Positions 34,500-44,030 of a stretch of 64,000 bases of DNA are shown piece by piece (position 1 is the first letter of the stretch; each line of letters opens with the position of its first letter). The notes beneath the pieces are model-generated. The model was not told the DNA's origin, did not search any database, and worked only from the letters and a program-made list of their open reading frames with translations. A program made the translations under genes and the position numbers. The stretch spans positions 331,284,941-331,348,940 of the forward strand of contig CM023448.1 of the NCBI GenBank assembly GCA_013339765.2, given 5' to 3'. Source of the DNA: Haemaphysalis longicornis (Eukaryota; Arthropoda; Arachnida; Ixodida; Ixodidae).

Positions 34500-34600
34500 T
34501 TTATTTTCGGTGCCCAGGAACAACCCTAGGGTCTTGGTGCTGGTACACCATACAAAACAAAAAAAAAACCCACTAAAATTAAGACGAGACAACACATGAA
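34500..34600 (-). mobile_element. Non-LTR retrotransposon 3' end with (GATT)n tail
   Basis: On the minus strand: TGGTGTACCAGCACCAAGACC, CTAGGGTTGTTCCTGGGCACC, GAAAATAAA, then (GATT)n. A polyadenylation-type AATAAA followed by a short tandem tail is what target-primed insertion of some LINEs leaves. The A-rich sequence to about 34870 may be more of its 3' region. No reverse transcriptase is visible, so the clade is unknown. Confidence 0.6.
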
Positions 34601-34878
34601 AACAATATGTATGACAGAAACAATAAAGTAAAAAATAGTTACAGAAATCTTAGAAAGCAAAAAGAAAAAGAAAAAAAGCACAAAAGGTCAAAAAAGAAAG
34701 GAAAGGCCTAGTGTTGCAAGCCATGACACTCGGCAAGCGAAACGTTCAAGAGACGTGAAAAAAAGGAACTATAGAAGCAAATATTGAATGAACACGATAG
34801 AGTATACGTTTAAAATCAAGGTTTTCTAACAAAATGTTAGGAAGTTCCAAAATGAAAAAAAGAAAAAAGCTTCAGCGT

Positions 34879-34880
34879 TA

Positions 34881-34947
<67 letters not shown>

Positions 34948-34975
34948 TAATAATAATAATAATAATAATAATAAA
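34879..34975 (+). repeat. (TAA)n microsatellite
   Basis: Trinucleotide array of about 97 bp with a single ATATAA interruption near 34945. Confidence 0.96.
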
Positions 34976-36131
34976 TTGTCTGACCACTACGACTATACAC
35001 TGGGTACGAAAATACGTAGCCGTGCTGCTGTCCTGTGCTACGTGAAATAAGGCACCTCCCGGTTGTCGTCAAAGCATCGGCTGTTTTTTAGGAGGTCCGG
35101 CGGTGCAGTCATGGCGGCTCGATATGCGCATAGTGCACGAAGGCGTCCACGCGAGCAGTCGAGGCCCCGCCGCGTTCTGTGGCTGCCCAGTGGCCGGCAG
35201 GAATTCCAATCGTCGGTGCGGCTGCTCGAATATTCAGAGCCGCCTATTAGTGCTGCTCACTCCAGATAACGACTCGCTTCGCGGCGGTGCGCGAGAAGAT
35301 CGTGTACGGCGCCCAGAATAAAAGGCCATTCCTCCGCGGCTCTCGGCTTTTTTTATGAACGGCGCTCGCACTTCGGCTCCCCGTTGAATCGAAAGACCAG
35401 GCCGGGCCGGCGCCCCAGCTGGCCTTTCAGTGAAACACGATCGGCGCATTCTGTTTTATCCCCCTCGCTCGGCCGAGGCGACGGTTTAATTTCAGCGGAA
35501 CCTTTTGAAGCACGCTCGCTGTTGCACTTAGCAATTGAGGCTGACAGGGACAGAGCAACAAAGACGGTCTACATTCACTGCGACAAGCAGCCGCACATTT
35601 TAAAAAAATTCTTGAGGGGTTCGTATTAGTTCTTCCTTTTTTTTATTTTTTTGTGCGTGTATGTGTGCGCACGGGTGTATATTGTTTTGAGATGAAAATG
35701 CCAGATTCAGAGCCGCCATAAAGGAACTACAAGGTAACGGCTGTAAAACAATTTCTATCTGAACTTTCAAACCAATGGTCGATTGGATATGGTCATGGAG
35801 CTTAAATTCAGTTTCTCGAATCTTGAATACATGCCACTAGCGTAGTCTAATTGTTAGCACCAGGCTTCGTCCTCTTCTGTAAATTTCTCATTTGTGCAGC
35901 AAGGGCTCTCGAACTCACAGGTTAAAAGTTGGGCCCAATCATGATAAACAAGTGTCAAATTTATCACGGTGTGTAGTACTCCTGGCATAAAATTCCCCTC
36001 TAGGTAGCGATAACTGATTGACGTCCGGGAAGGCAAAGGCAAAGCAGCAGGTAAAAAAGCACGCAAATAAAAAAGAAAAGTAATGCACCTGTATAATTTG
36101 TTGCGATTATGTGTGTTTGTTACTGGTTATT
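34976..36131. other. No gene recognised
   Basis: A GC-richer segment at about 35090-35480 has short overlapping frames, none recognisable. The remainder is AT-rich. Confidence 0.38.
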
Positions 36132-36268
36132 AGTAATTTCGACTTGAACGTAAAACAAAGGACGGTCGAGAAAGGTACGCAGCAGACAGTGAAACACAGT
36201 ACTCAGCATTATGTCCCGTGTATCCTATACTCGACTGTCCTTCGTTTTGCCTTCAAGTCGAAATTGCT
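36132..36268. mobile_element. MITE-like element with 39-bp terminal inverted repeats
   Basis: 36132-36170 and 36230-36268 are reverse complements at 34 of 39 positions (AGTAATTTCGACTTGAACG... against ...TTCAAGTCGAAATTGCT). The 137-bp unit has no coding capacity. Arm divergence indicates an older insertion than the one at 37966-38152. Confidence 0.62.
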
Positions 36269-37965
36269 AAGAATACTATAATAAATAAAGCCACACGTTA
36301 AGGAATACCGCAGTCGTCAGTGCATCTGTGCATGCGGGAAACTCATTAACTCAAAACTCCGCGACCCGCGCCTGCTTTGAGCCTGCAATGCAAAACCTTC
36401 TGTGTTTTACAATGAAAAAACTTGCTGAGATAAAAGTCTGTATGCATCCTTTGAAGTATACTTTGCGAGTGAGTGCTACACTATCATCCGCAGCGGACTG
36501 CATGTGGCCGAACATTATATGTGCTATGTCAGGCTCATAACTGCAACCGAGGTTTTTGCACCCAGAGGTCTTCACCGTGTGTTCAATCGTATTCGCGCTG
36601 ACTTATAGAATGGTGAAATGGAGTGCTAAAAGATGACATTACAAACAATTTTTTTTTGTAAAGTAGCGTTGAAGATATTAAGTAATGTTGTTACTTCGGC
36701 AGAAAGCCAAACTATAAATCAAACTTTGTGTGCCTCTCCAGTAGGAGAATCGATACGATCACCCTTGAGGTCACTGAACTCAAAAGATCTAAACGCTTTC
36801 AGCCTGCACCTCATGTTTCGCGTGTTCCTTTTCTTGGGAACCGATAAAGCAGGCAATCAAGCTCCCAGCGGGCGATTTCACATTGTACGCGTTATTAGCA
36901 CGCGCAGATAAAGCAAGAATAACAAAAATAGGTAGGAAAAGTACCGTTACGATGGGATTCCACGCAATCAGCCATGGAAATCTGAGCCCGACCTTTTCGG
37001 TGATGGGGAAACTCGATGCTAGGACTGTCTACAGTGTGAAAACTTGAATATTGGCTGTACCAGGTTTCTTTTTTTTTTTTAATTGCCTGCAGGACTTGCC
37101 GGCTCCCCAAAAGCCACATGCAGAAAAACCAGATTCGCTAAAAAAAAAAAACTGGAGCCGGCCAGAGAAGCGAATACTAAACCCGGGACATGTCTGCAGT
37201 ATATAGCAACAAGGTATGAACCGTGGAAATGACAAAAATATACAAACCCGTCGAAATAAACGCGCCTTCGGCGAGCAAAACAATAACGCAAAAAGGACGG
37301 CCGAAACGCGGCAAACACCGAAACAGCCCAGAAAACCATTTCACTCCTTGTAGCCGCCCCATTAACGCAAACGCAAGGACAGAAGAAGGAGGAGAAAGTG
37401 CTAAAGTTATTCAAACCTGCTGAAAATGTCCTTATAATAGAGAGGTGTAGTATTTTTGTTGTACTACGCAACCACCGTTAAAACACGGAGTCTGCGCAGT
37501 ACTACACAGCTTTAAAAAAACGATTGCTAAGGCGCGGTGAATCCTCATTTCCATCTTTAAAAGACGCCCTAAACGCCTGAGCCCAATGTCGTTGCGCCAC
37601 GGGAAATAAGTCCGAAACAAAATATGAAGTAATAAAATAAAGTAAACAACATCAATAAAGTCAGGCGATTTGAATGACTCCTCACATTTAAACGACAATG
37701 CTAAATTCCAGTGAATGGTAGCCATAAAACGCTGAGTTAGGCCCTTATTTTTTTTTCAATTAACGCTGGAAGCGCCTGGTTCCGAGAATTATAAGTGTTT
37801 TAAATTAATGATGTCGTTCCTCGGGGAGTTTACTTCCTCCTCTTACTTTAAATTTCCCCTACTAAGGATTTAGACGGACGACATTTTTATCTAGTATTTT
37901 GTACGTTGATGGCGCATTTTTAAAAATCTATACGGGTGCGAAATCGTCGCTGTAAAGAAAATTCC
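36269..37965. other. No gene recognised
   Basis: AT-rich anonymous sequence. Overlapping minus-strand frames of up to 130 codons at about 37030-37470 are hydrophobic because of T-rich codons, and are not recognisable proteins. Confidence 0.38.
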
Positions 37966-38152
37966 AGACGCCATGATTTGAAGCGCAACAAAAACACACG
38001 GACGAAGAACAGTGTAGACGGGACAGGCGCTATCCCGTCGCTACCGTGTACCGTGTAGGCGGGTAGGCGCTACCGTGTAGACGGGTAGCGCCTGTCCCGT
38101 CTACACTGTTCTTCGTCCGTGTGTTTTTGTTGCGCTTCAAATCATGGCGTCT
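37966..38152. mobile_element. Foldback element with perfect 67-bp arms
   Basis: 37966-38032 is the exact reverse complement of 38086-38152, with a 53-bp centre that itself continues the pairing with a one-base bulge. Arms begin AGACGCCATGATTTGAAGCG and include GAACAGTGTAGACGGGACAG. The centre holds short repeats of GCTACCGTGTA. A 13-bp string, AAAATTCCAGACG, occurs at the left boundary (about 37958-37970) and again near 38187-38199. Identical arms mean recent origin or ongoing correction. Type (MITE, foldback or aberrant duplication) is uncertain. Confidence 0.75.
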
Positions 38153-39267
38153 ATTCACCAACTAGCCCAGCAAGAAGTCTTCTCAAAATTCCAGACGTTT
38201 GTGGGTATGAGGACGGGCGCTTTAAGCCGCTGATAAATAAAATTTGGACTGCTGTGATAGTTAATGCGCTTCGCCAGATACCGGGTTATAAGTTTGGCGT
38301 TTTAAGCTGGTTTTTTTTGCCATTTTGGTCACGAAATATAACAAAGTCAAGAAAAATAATCCAAATTCTGCGGACATCATTCACAGTATTCAAACCTTTC
38401 ATTTTGTTTTAATCTCATCCACTTTGCTTCGAATCAGTTCAATGGTTTGCCAAGAATTCTCTCCATTTCGCGCTTTCTTTGCAAAGGAGGGTACATTGTT
38501 GGATACGGTGAGCTTTAGAGTGATAACGAGCTGTACATAGACATCGTCCTATAAGAAACGTTGCGGTGCCTGTGTACCCATCTACGCTCCCTGATGATAA
38601 CGAAACGATGATACAGCCCAAAATACGCGTCATGCCACATTTAGAGCGGCTTAGCCGAAATAGCATTTCGGATACAAAGAAATGATAGCCCGGAGGAACC
38701 TTGCCTGCCATTTGAACTTGAGGTAACGTGATTACAGCCGTGCACGCGTTCATTTTTTCACCCGCTAAACTGATTAAAAATCGGAAATTTCAACTTTTAA
38801 AAACGCAGAAAGACTTGCACGCTGAAGGTTTCAACTGCTTCATGAAAAACTCCTCTCGTTATCGAAAAATCCTGATACCTTCCTGGTGCATGGACAAGAC
38901 TCTCTCGCCACCGTAAACGTCCTGTAAAGTTAGGAGAGTGCTCGTGTCATAGTGTATCCTTACGTGTTCCTTCTTCCTCGCTATTCACAAGGGAATATCA
39001 ACACGGAAATAGCCTGCATTCTTTTATCAGAAACAGCGCCTCACTTCACAGCGCCATCCTTTTGATCGAAGAGCACTTTCAGGCAGTCACGTCATCCCCT
39101 ACGAAGCACATGTTTGACGGGATGAATACCCCATTATAAAATATTTTTTATTAACTGCAGAAAGTTTCGATATTGTCGTAAATGTTCTAGATTATGTTTT
39201 ATTGCTGCTTTTTATGCCAGCGCACCTTCACAAAAATTCGGAATAAGTGAAGTACACTTGTAAGTCC
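38153..39267. other. No gene recognised
   Basis: AT-rich sequence without supported features. Confidence 0.4.
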
Positions 39268-39318
39268 ATGAATGAATGAATGAATGAATGAATGAATGAA
39301 TGAATGAATGAATGAATC
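39268..39318 (+). repeat. (ATGA)n microsatellite
   Basis: About 12 units of ATGA. No AATAAA or recognisable element lies on either side, so unlike the arrays at 34360 and 43942 it is not tied to a retrotransposon end. Confidence 0.94.
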
Positions 39319-40171
39319 ATTTCTTCTAATACTTAGAAGATGGGTAGAGAAGGATGCATGTATGTATGCACGCGCGTCTGTCTATATGTGTATATCCACC
39401 ACTTTCTGCTGTGTGTGCCTGCGTGAGTGCGTATGTGCTTGCATCCGTGTGTATTCGGGGGGGGGGGGGGGGGGGGCTACGGAGCTCGTAGCGCGAGCGT
39501 CTGCCACACTATTTGTGTAAGGGCAGTTTCACTTCACCCTTATTTGCATCCTTCCACCACCCTAGATATTCCTGTTCCTGAATTTCATAACTACCGTACA
39601 CTTAAACACATATATTTTCTTTCCGGTGAGAAATAGAGGACGCACCCCGAGATAACAAATGCTGCTGGCTCCTCTAGGGACGATTGAGGCTCATTGTTTC
39701 CCTCCTCGGAGCGTCCGCGCGTGAGAGACGGACAAGAGCCCGTGCTTGTGCCAGCGCTCACCTGGCGGGATTCCCGTTGCGTGCCCCGTTCTTATTGCTG
39801 ACATACGAGACCATTGTGCTCGCACTGCTCGCCGAGTAGGCGGAACGGCGTGGGTTCGACACAATGCGCGGCTACACACAGACGTGACGAGACATTTCCA
39901 CACTAAAGTTGGGCGCGTTGGTGTCCGCCACTCAATACCGCCACGTCCACATCTCTTGTGAAAAGACACCACGAATGACATAAATGGAGGTGGACACACA
40001 AAGGACGTGCAACCATTGCCTTCGCGTCCTATTAGCGTCAGTAGCCTTATGTGGCATTAGGAGCATGTACATATTTTCTTCGAGACCTCTTCTGTGGCGC
40101 CGCATTGGTGCAGGAAGCTAAGCAGAACTTCTTCCTCTGCAGTGCGCTGTATGGGACGCGGTGCACTAACC
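39319..40171. other. No gene recognised
   Basis: Contains a G homopolymer at about 39459-39476. GCGTGGGTTCGAC at about 39849 looks like a lone B-box, but no A-box or SINE body accompanies it. Confidence 0.38.
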
Positions 40172-40290
40172 CGCCTTAGCGGAGGCTCAGTGGCTAAAGC
40201 GCTGCGCTGCTAAGCCCGAGGACGCAAGCTCGATCCCAGCCGCGGTGCCTGTAGCTGTGGTGGGGGCGAAAAAAATTTGATACGCCCTGC
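40172..40290 (+). mobile_element. tRNA-derived SINE, family 1, head only
   Basis: A-box GGCTCAGTGGCTAAAGCGC, then TGCGCTGCTAAGC and B-box-like GCAAGCTCGATCCCAGCCGCGG match the head of the intact copy. The body breaks off after GGGGGCGAAAAAAATT. Confidence 0.65.
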
Positions 40291-40304
40291 GAGAGGGGAT
40301 TTCC

Positions 40305-40672
40305 AGTTAAGATGTTGCAACACCGCTACACCCACCCATGGGGATATGCAGTGATTTATTGCTTTTGAGTAATGTTAGTGGCAGCCATTTTCTTGCCAAG
40401 ATCAAATCGAAACCCAATCTGTACCGCGTGGGTGCATCATTTGAGTCTTTTCAGCAGGGTAGCACAAATTTGACCAAGACAAAAGCTAAGGACCAGTCCT
40501 TCTTGTCGTATTTCGTAATGTCAATATTAAAATCGCCGACGATAACCACTGGCGTGTCTCGTTTTTGTCTCATTCATCCGAAGTGCTTATACCTGAAGGT
40601 ATCGATGTATGTTTTGGATTTTCCAGGGGGGCTGCAGACTGTGAAAACTGGCATTTTATAACCTTTGTTCAC
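40305..40672 (-). pseudogene. Broken endonuclease/exonuclease/phosphatase (EEP) domain fragment
   Basis: One minus-strand frame gives VNKGYKMPVF, then SPPGKSKTYIDTF, a stop (TGA, 40574-40576), then TPVVIVGDFNIDITKYDKKDW, a second stop (TGA, 40451-40453), then GFDLILARKWLPL. VGDFNID is the catalytic GDFN motif of EEP nucleases (metal and DNA binding), and the DL.LAR part fits the later IDLVF.RN strand. The SDH motif at the C-terminus is missing. Domains of this kind occur in non-LTR retrotransposons and in Helentron-type Helitrons; this one is dead. It resembles the open copy at 57908-58441 in motif order but differs in sequence. Confidence 0.75.
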
Positions 40673-41486
40673 ACCACAGACATCCGCATGGTCGGCGGCA
40701 TTGGTCTCTGTCTCCAGCATCATCCAATATGTGCGCTAAGCTCTATGTTGGCAACGTTGCGTGAGCTTTGGTACTCGCAGTTGTCAAAGCGAAAGATCGG
40801 GGTGAAATTGTTGGCCAATACACTTTTGCGGGTATGAGCTGCTGTGGGGGTATACAACACTGTGCGAGTTTGGAAACTCGCATGAATTGAAAAAAAAAAA
40901 ATCGCGCCAATCCCCCCTGTGAACGTGGTTGGAAAGCGAAGCTGTAACCGACACCCACAACGATTACCCACGCGACATCACTTGAATTCACGCACGTGGC
41001 GCTACAAAAAGTGAAAACAGAGACAAGTGAAATGCACTTAACCACACCCTTTATTACTTCAAGGAGATAGTCTTTGCTAAGGTCTAATCATTGCATGATC
41101 CATGAATGGTGGTTGGTTGAGTTTTACGGTAAAGCACATGAGTGGAAACTCTTTTTTATATAAAATGAAAGGAAGCTCTAAACCGGTGTTAGACGATCTC
41201 AGCCTACCCTCCGCTTCTGCCGCTGCCGACAGAGGCGACGAGATCGGCGGCAGAGACGCAGGAGAAGAGATGTGCCATGCGTTGGTGTGAGCTTCCTTTA
41301 ATTTTTACGAACTCCTAGCGCATGCGCAAGGCGCGCACACGGCCGCTACACCCGCCGTGGGCGGAGCCCACACCGGCGCGAGAGGTCGCGTTACGCAATC
41401 ACATAGCATTCAGCGAGAACGCAGGGGGTCAACCCGCAGATGTGCTCGGTGAGCGCACCGTCTGTCTCCCCCGTCTCCGCGTGGGC
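40673..41486. other. No gene recognised; CpG-rich right part
   Basis: AAAGGAAGCTC (about 41168) and GAGCTTCCTTT (about 41289) form an 11-bp inverted repeat around a short GC-rich unit. AGCGCATGCGCAAGGCGCGC at about 41317 resembles an NRF-1 site. Sequence from about 41310 leads into a tRNA-like segment. Confidence 0.35.
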
Positions 41487-41568
41487 TCGTGGCTCAATCG
41501 TTAAGATAACGGGCTCTCGATCCGTTTTCTCTATTCGTTCCAGGTTCGATTCCTGGTGGTGTCAGTAA
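41487..41568 (+). pseudogene. tRNA-like segment (tRNA-Arg-like, not functional)
   Basis: GGCTCGTGGCTCAATCG resembles an A-box, and CCAGGTTCGATTCCTGG forms a perfect T-arm with the B-box. A 5-bp anticodon-type stem ACGGG/TCCGT with a 7-base loop is possible. The acceptor ends do not pair, the D-stem fails and the variable region is too long. The overall wording is closest to arginine tRNAs. It is a tRNA pseudogene or the head of a third SINE family; a short repeat follows it. Confidence 0.5.
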
Positions 41569-41665
41569 CTTCTTTTATTTGTTTGCGGGAGTTTTCTGTT
41601 CACACCAATGGTCGCGACAGAACCCTTGGGGGGTACCGGTAAAAAGCTTCGCTTTAAAACCCGTT

Positions 41666-41843
41666 GGTAAGCGTTGTCCAGCACATGTGTGCGGGTATGC
41701 GCAATTCTGTGAGTAAGAAACAGAGTGCATGTCTTGGGACCCACACGAAATGAAAAGGTACCCCGGGGATAAGCGTTGGCCAGCGCATCTGTGCGGGTAT
41801 GTACTGTGGCCGTTGCTATGACTAACGTAAGGTGGACCCAACG
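41666..41843 (+). repeat. Imperfect tandem repeat, period 102 bp
   Basis: TAAGCGTTGTCCAGCACATG...GTGCGGGTATG at 41668 recurs as TAAGCGTTGGCCAGCGCATC...GTGCGGGTATG at 41770, each ending in a GGACCCA block. Directly downstream of the tRNA-like segment, so perhaps part of the same element. Confidence 0.6.
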
Positions 41844-41904
41844 TTGAACGCAACGATATGCGTTAGGCTGCGGGTACGCGTTAACGTCGTTAAAGCATCG
41901 CTTG

Positions 41905-42140
41905 AATGTGTGGTTTAACGTACCGCAGCTACACCTGGGTTATGAGGCGCGCCGTAGTGAAGGTCTCCGGATTAATTTTGACCACACAGGGATCTTTATT
42001 AGCCTGCGCCGAAATCTCGACACACGGACGTTTCCACTTTTCGCCTCCACCAGAAAACAGCCACCGCAGCCGGGATCGCACCCGCGTCCTTGGGCTCAGC
42101 AGCACAACGCCTTAGCCACAAAGCCACCGCGGCGGGTGAC
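41905..42140 (-). mobile_element. tRNA-derived SINE, family 1, nearly complete
   Basis: On the minus strand: CCGCGGTGGCTTTGTGGCTA, B-box-like GCGGGTGCGATCCCGG, then TTTTCTGGTGGAGGCGAAAAG, the GAGATTTCGGCGCAGG block, ATTAATCCGGAGACC and GGCGCGCCTCATAACCCAG. The last block (AACCCAGGTGTAGC) differs from the copies at 47 and 51 kb and agrees with the copy at 63 kb, suggesting a subfamily. The B-box has GTGCGATCC instead of GTTCGATTC, which should weaken polymerase III transcription. Confidence 0.82.
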
Positions 42141-42289
42141 CTAAATCATACAGTTAGGCATAATGTGAAGTCGTTGTGCAATACCCCACATCGAACATGT
42201 GCTGTTTCTTGGGTACGTGACACTGTATTAGTTTTTGCTCACACATGGATGACACAAAAGCCAAAAGCCCAGCCGAATAGAGGCTACCA

Positions 42290-42445
42290 GGTTTGCTGTA
42301 AAATGAAAACGCACGTGCGTCGAGATCTTGGCGCACGCGTAAGATCACAGTGTGGTCTAAATTATTCTGCAGCCCTCGACTACGGCGAGCCTCGTCGTCG
42401 AGGTGTAGGTTATGCGCGTAAAACCCCGAAAGTTGAATTTGGTGC
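42290..42445 (+). mobile_element. tRNA-derived SINE, family 1, 5'-truncated and diverged
   Basis: GAAAACGCACGTGCGTCGAGATCTTGGCGCACG, then GTGGTCTAAATTATTCTGCAGCCCTCGACTACGGCGAGCCTC follow the body of the intact copy step by step. The tRNA-like head is absent. Confidence 0.58.
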
Positions 42446-43941
42446 GCGTGCCCTACAGCGTCGAAATACTGGTCGAATAAGCCGATTTATCTGTCGAAGC
42501 TGGCGAATAAGGCGATTTATAAAGTAGACTGCGTCCGTTACCTTACAGCATCGGTAAGTAGGAATCTGCGTATATTTTTATTGTGTTGTTCATGTTTTAT
42601 TTTGAATATGCTTCTGTGAAACAGAAACTGCTTGCGCCTACACAGGCTAAAGTGACCACAGCTACATTTCGGTTTCCTGCTGGGAACGAGATTGCGCTGT
42701 CGTTTTCCCCAGGTTTAGGATTTGCCGACGAAAGCTTTAGAAGGGCTGAATATGGATCACAGTTTATTTTGGGATACCTCCACTTTTTCAAACGGCGAAA
42801 GATCATTCGAGAGCTCTGCGCAGATGAGTTTTTTCTGGTACATTAGCTTACGCGCACGCATTATCTCTATGAAATATTTGGCCGCGGTTACTTCAGCTTC
42901 ATTCTCTCGTGTTATTTGCCTTAGCGCCCGTTTCTTCCAGTCCGCTCCAAAAATTTATCCATTTGTAGACGGGTACGCCTCTGCGGAAAGACAATTCTCG
43001 AACAAATCCACACAACTGAGGAACACGCGAAATTAAGATCTGCTGTCCTTCGTTAGCAATTATTGATAATGCTAATTTTCGTTATTTGCAGTGTAAGGCG
43101 CCGCCGTTAGTCTAAAAGCAATGCACTTGGAAGGATGCAGAAAGAATTAGAAAACAAAAAGAACAAAGTCTACCTCGTGAACAAATGCGTGAAAAGTGCT
43201 TGGCTTTGTGAGTAACATGTTGTAGAACTTTATCTAAGAATTCATAACCGTGTGTCCTAGGTCAAGTGTGAAAAGAAAATGGTAGTTGACTTTTCGTTGA
43301 GAAAGTTGTGGAGGGCGTGAGACGCGAAAACGCGCCTTCCGACTGACGAAGCAGGCAAGCAGGAAGGCAAGCCAAACACCAACCGCTGGTTGCGGCCCGC
43401 CCACCATTACAAAAATCATTGGCTGGGCGAGTTGGTTCATGGCCTTGAAATAAAAATAGGACGCAAAAAAGATGCAGACAAAGAAGACAAATAGAACGAC
43501 AAATTGAGCGCTCGTCCCGTCTACTTTTCTTTTTTCTCCCCGTATTTATTGCGCTATATTTTCATTTCACACCAATTAAAAAAATCCCCACTACAAAAAA
43601 AAGCCGCCGAGGTAACAAGGCAGCAAGAAACCGAACAGTGGGTAATTAAACGAGCCGGTGATTCAAAAGCGCTATCAACTATTGTCAATACTACGCGACG
43701 GTATGTGTCATGTGTAAATATTTGGGTAACGGCAGTGTTTTCTTTACTTGACAGCGAATGGCCCTACAGATGCATGTGGCAACGGTGGGTTTTCTTTGTT
43801 TTTTTCCGACATGCATTTTGCTTTTGACATATGTACTAAAGGTGCCCACTCACGTGAACACAAATATTCGAACTCGGGATAGGGGCTCAGGGCATTTCAC
43901 GCCTAAAAATAGACAGCGCCTTGTTCTGCATGCGTAGAAAA
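42446..43941. other. No gene recognised
   Basis: About 1.5 kb of anonymous sequence. GAGCGCTCGTCCCGTCTAC at about 43507 resembles the GACGGGAC/GTCCCGTC motif in the arms of the foldback at 37966-38152 and may be a related repeat. Confidence 0.38.
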
Positions 43942-44030
43942 TAGGTAGGTAGGTAGGTAGAAAACGTTTATTTTAACCGCTGAAGTGGGAGTGGTTCCCT
44001 AGTCCGGGAATCCACGAAATGAACAAGTAG
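43942..44030 (-). mobile_element. Non-LTR retrotransposon 3' end with (ACCT)n tail
   Basis: Minus strand: TCGTGGATTCCCGGACTAGG, GAACCACTCCCACTTCAGCGG, TTAAAATAAACGTTTTC, then (TACC)n. As at 34500, AATAAA is followed by a tetranucleotide tail of about five units. No coding part is visible. Confidence 0.55.

Noticed and set aside
39795..39960. Possible SINE with a lone B-box GTGGGTTCGAC
   Set aside because: No A-box at the proper distance and no family body follows.
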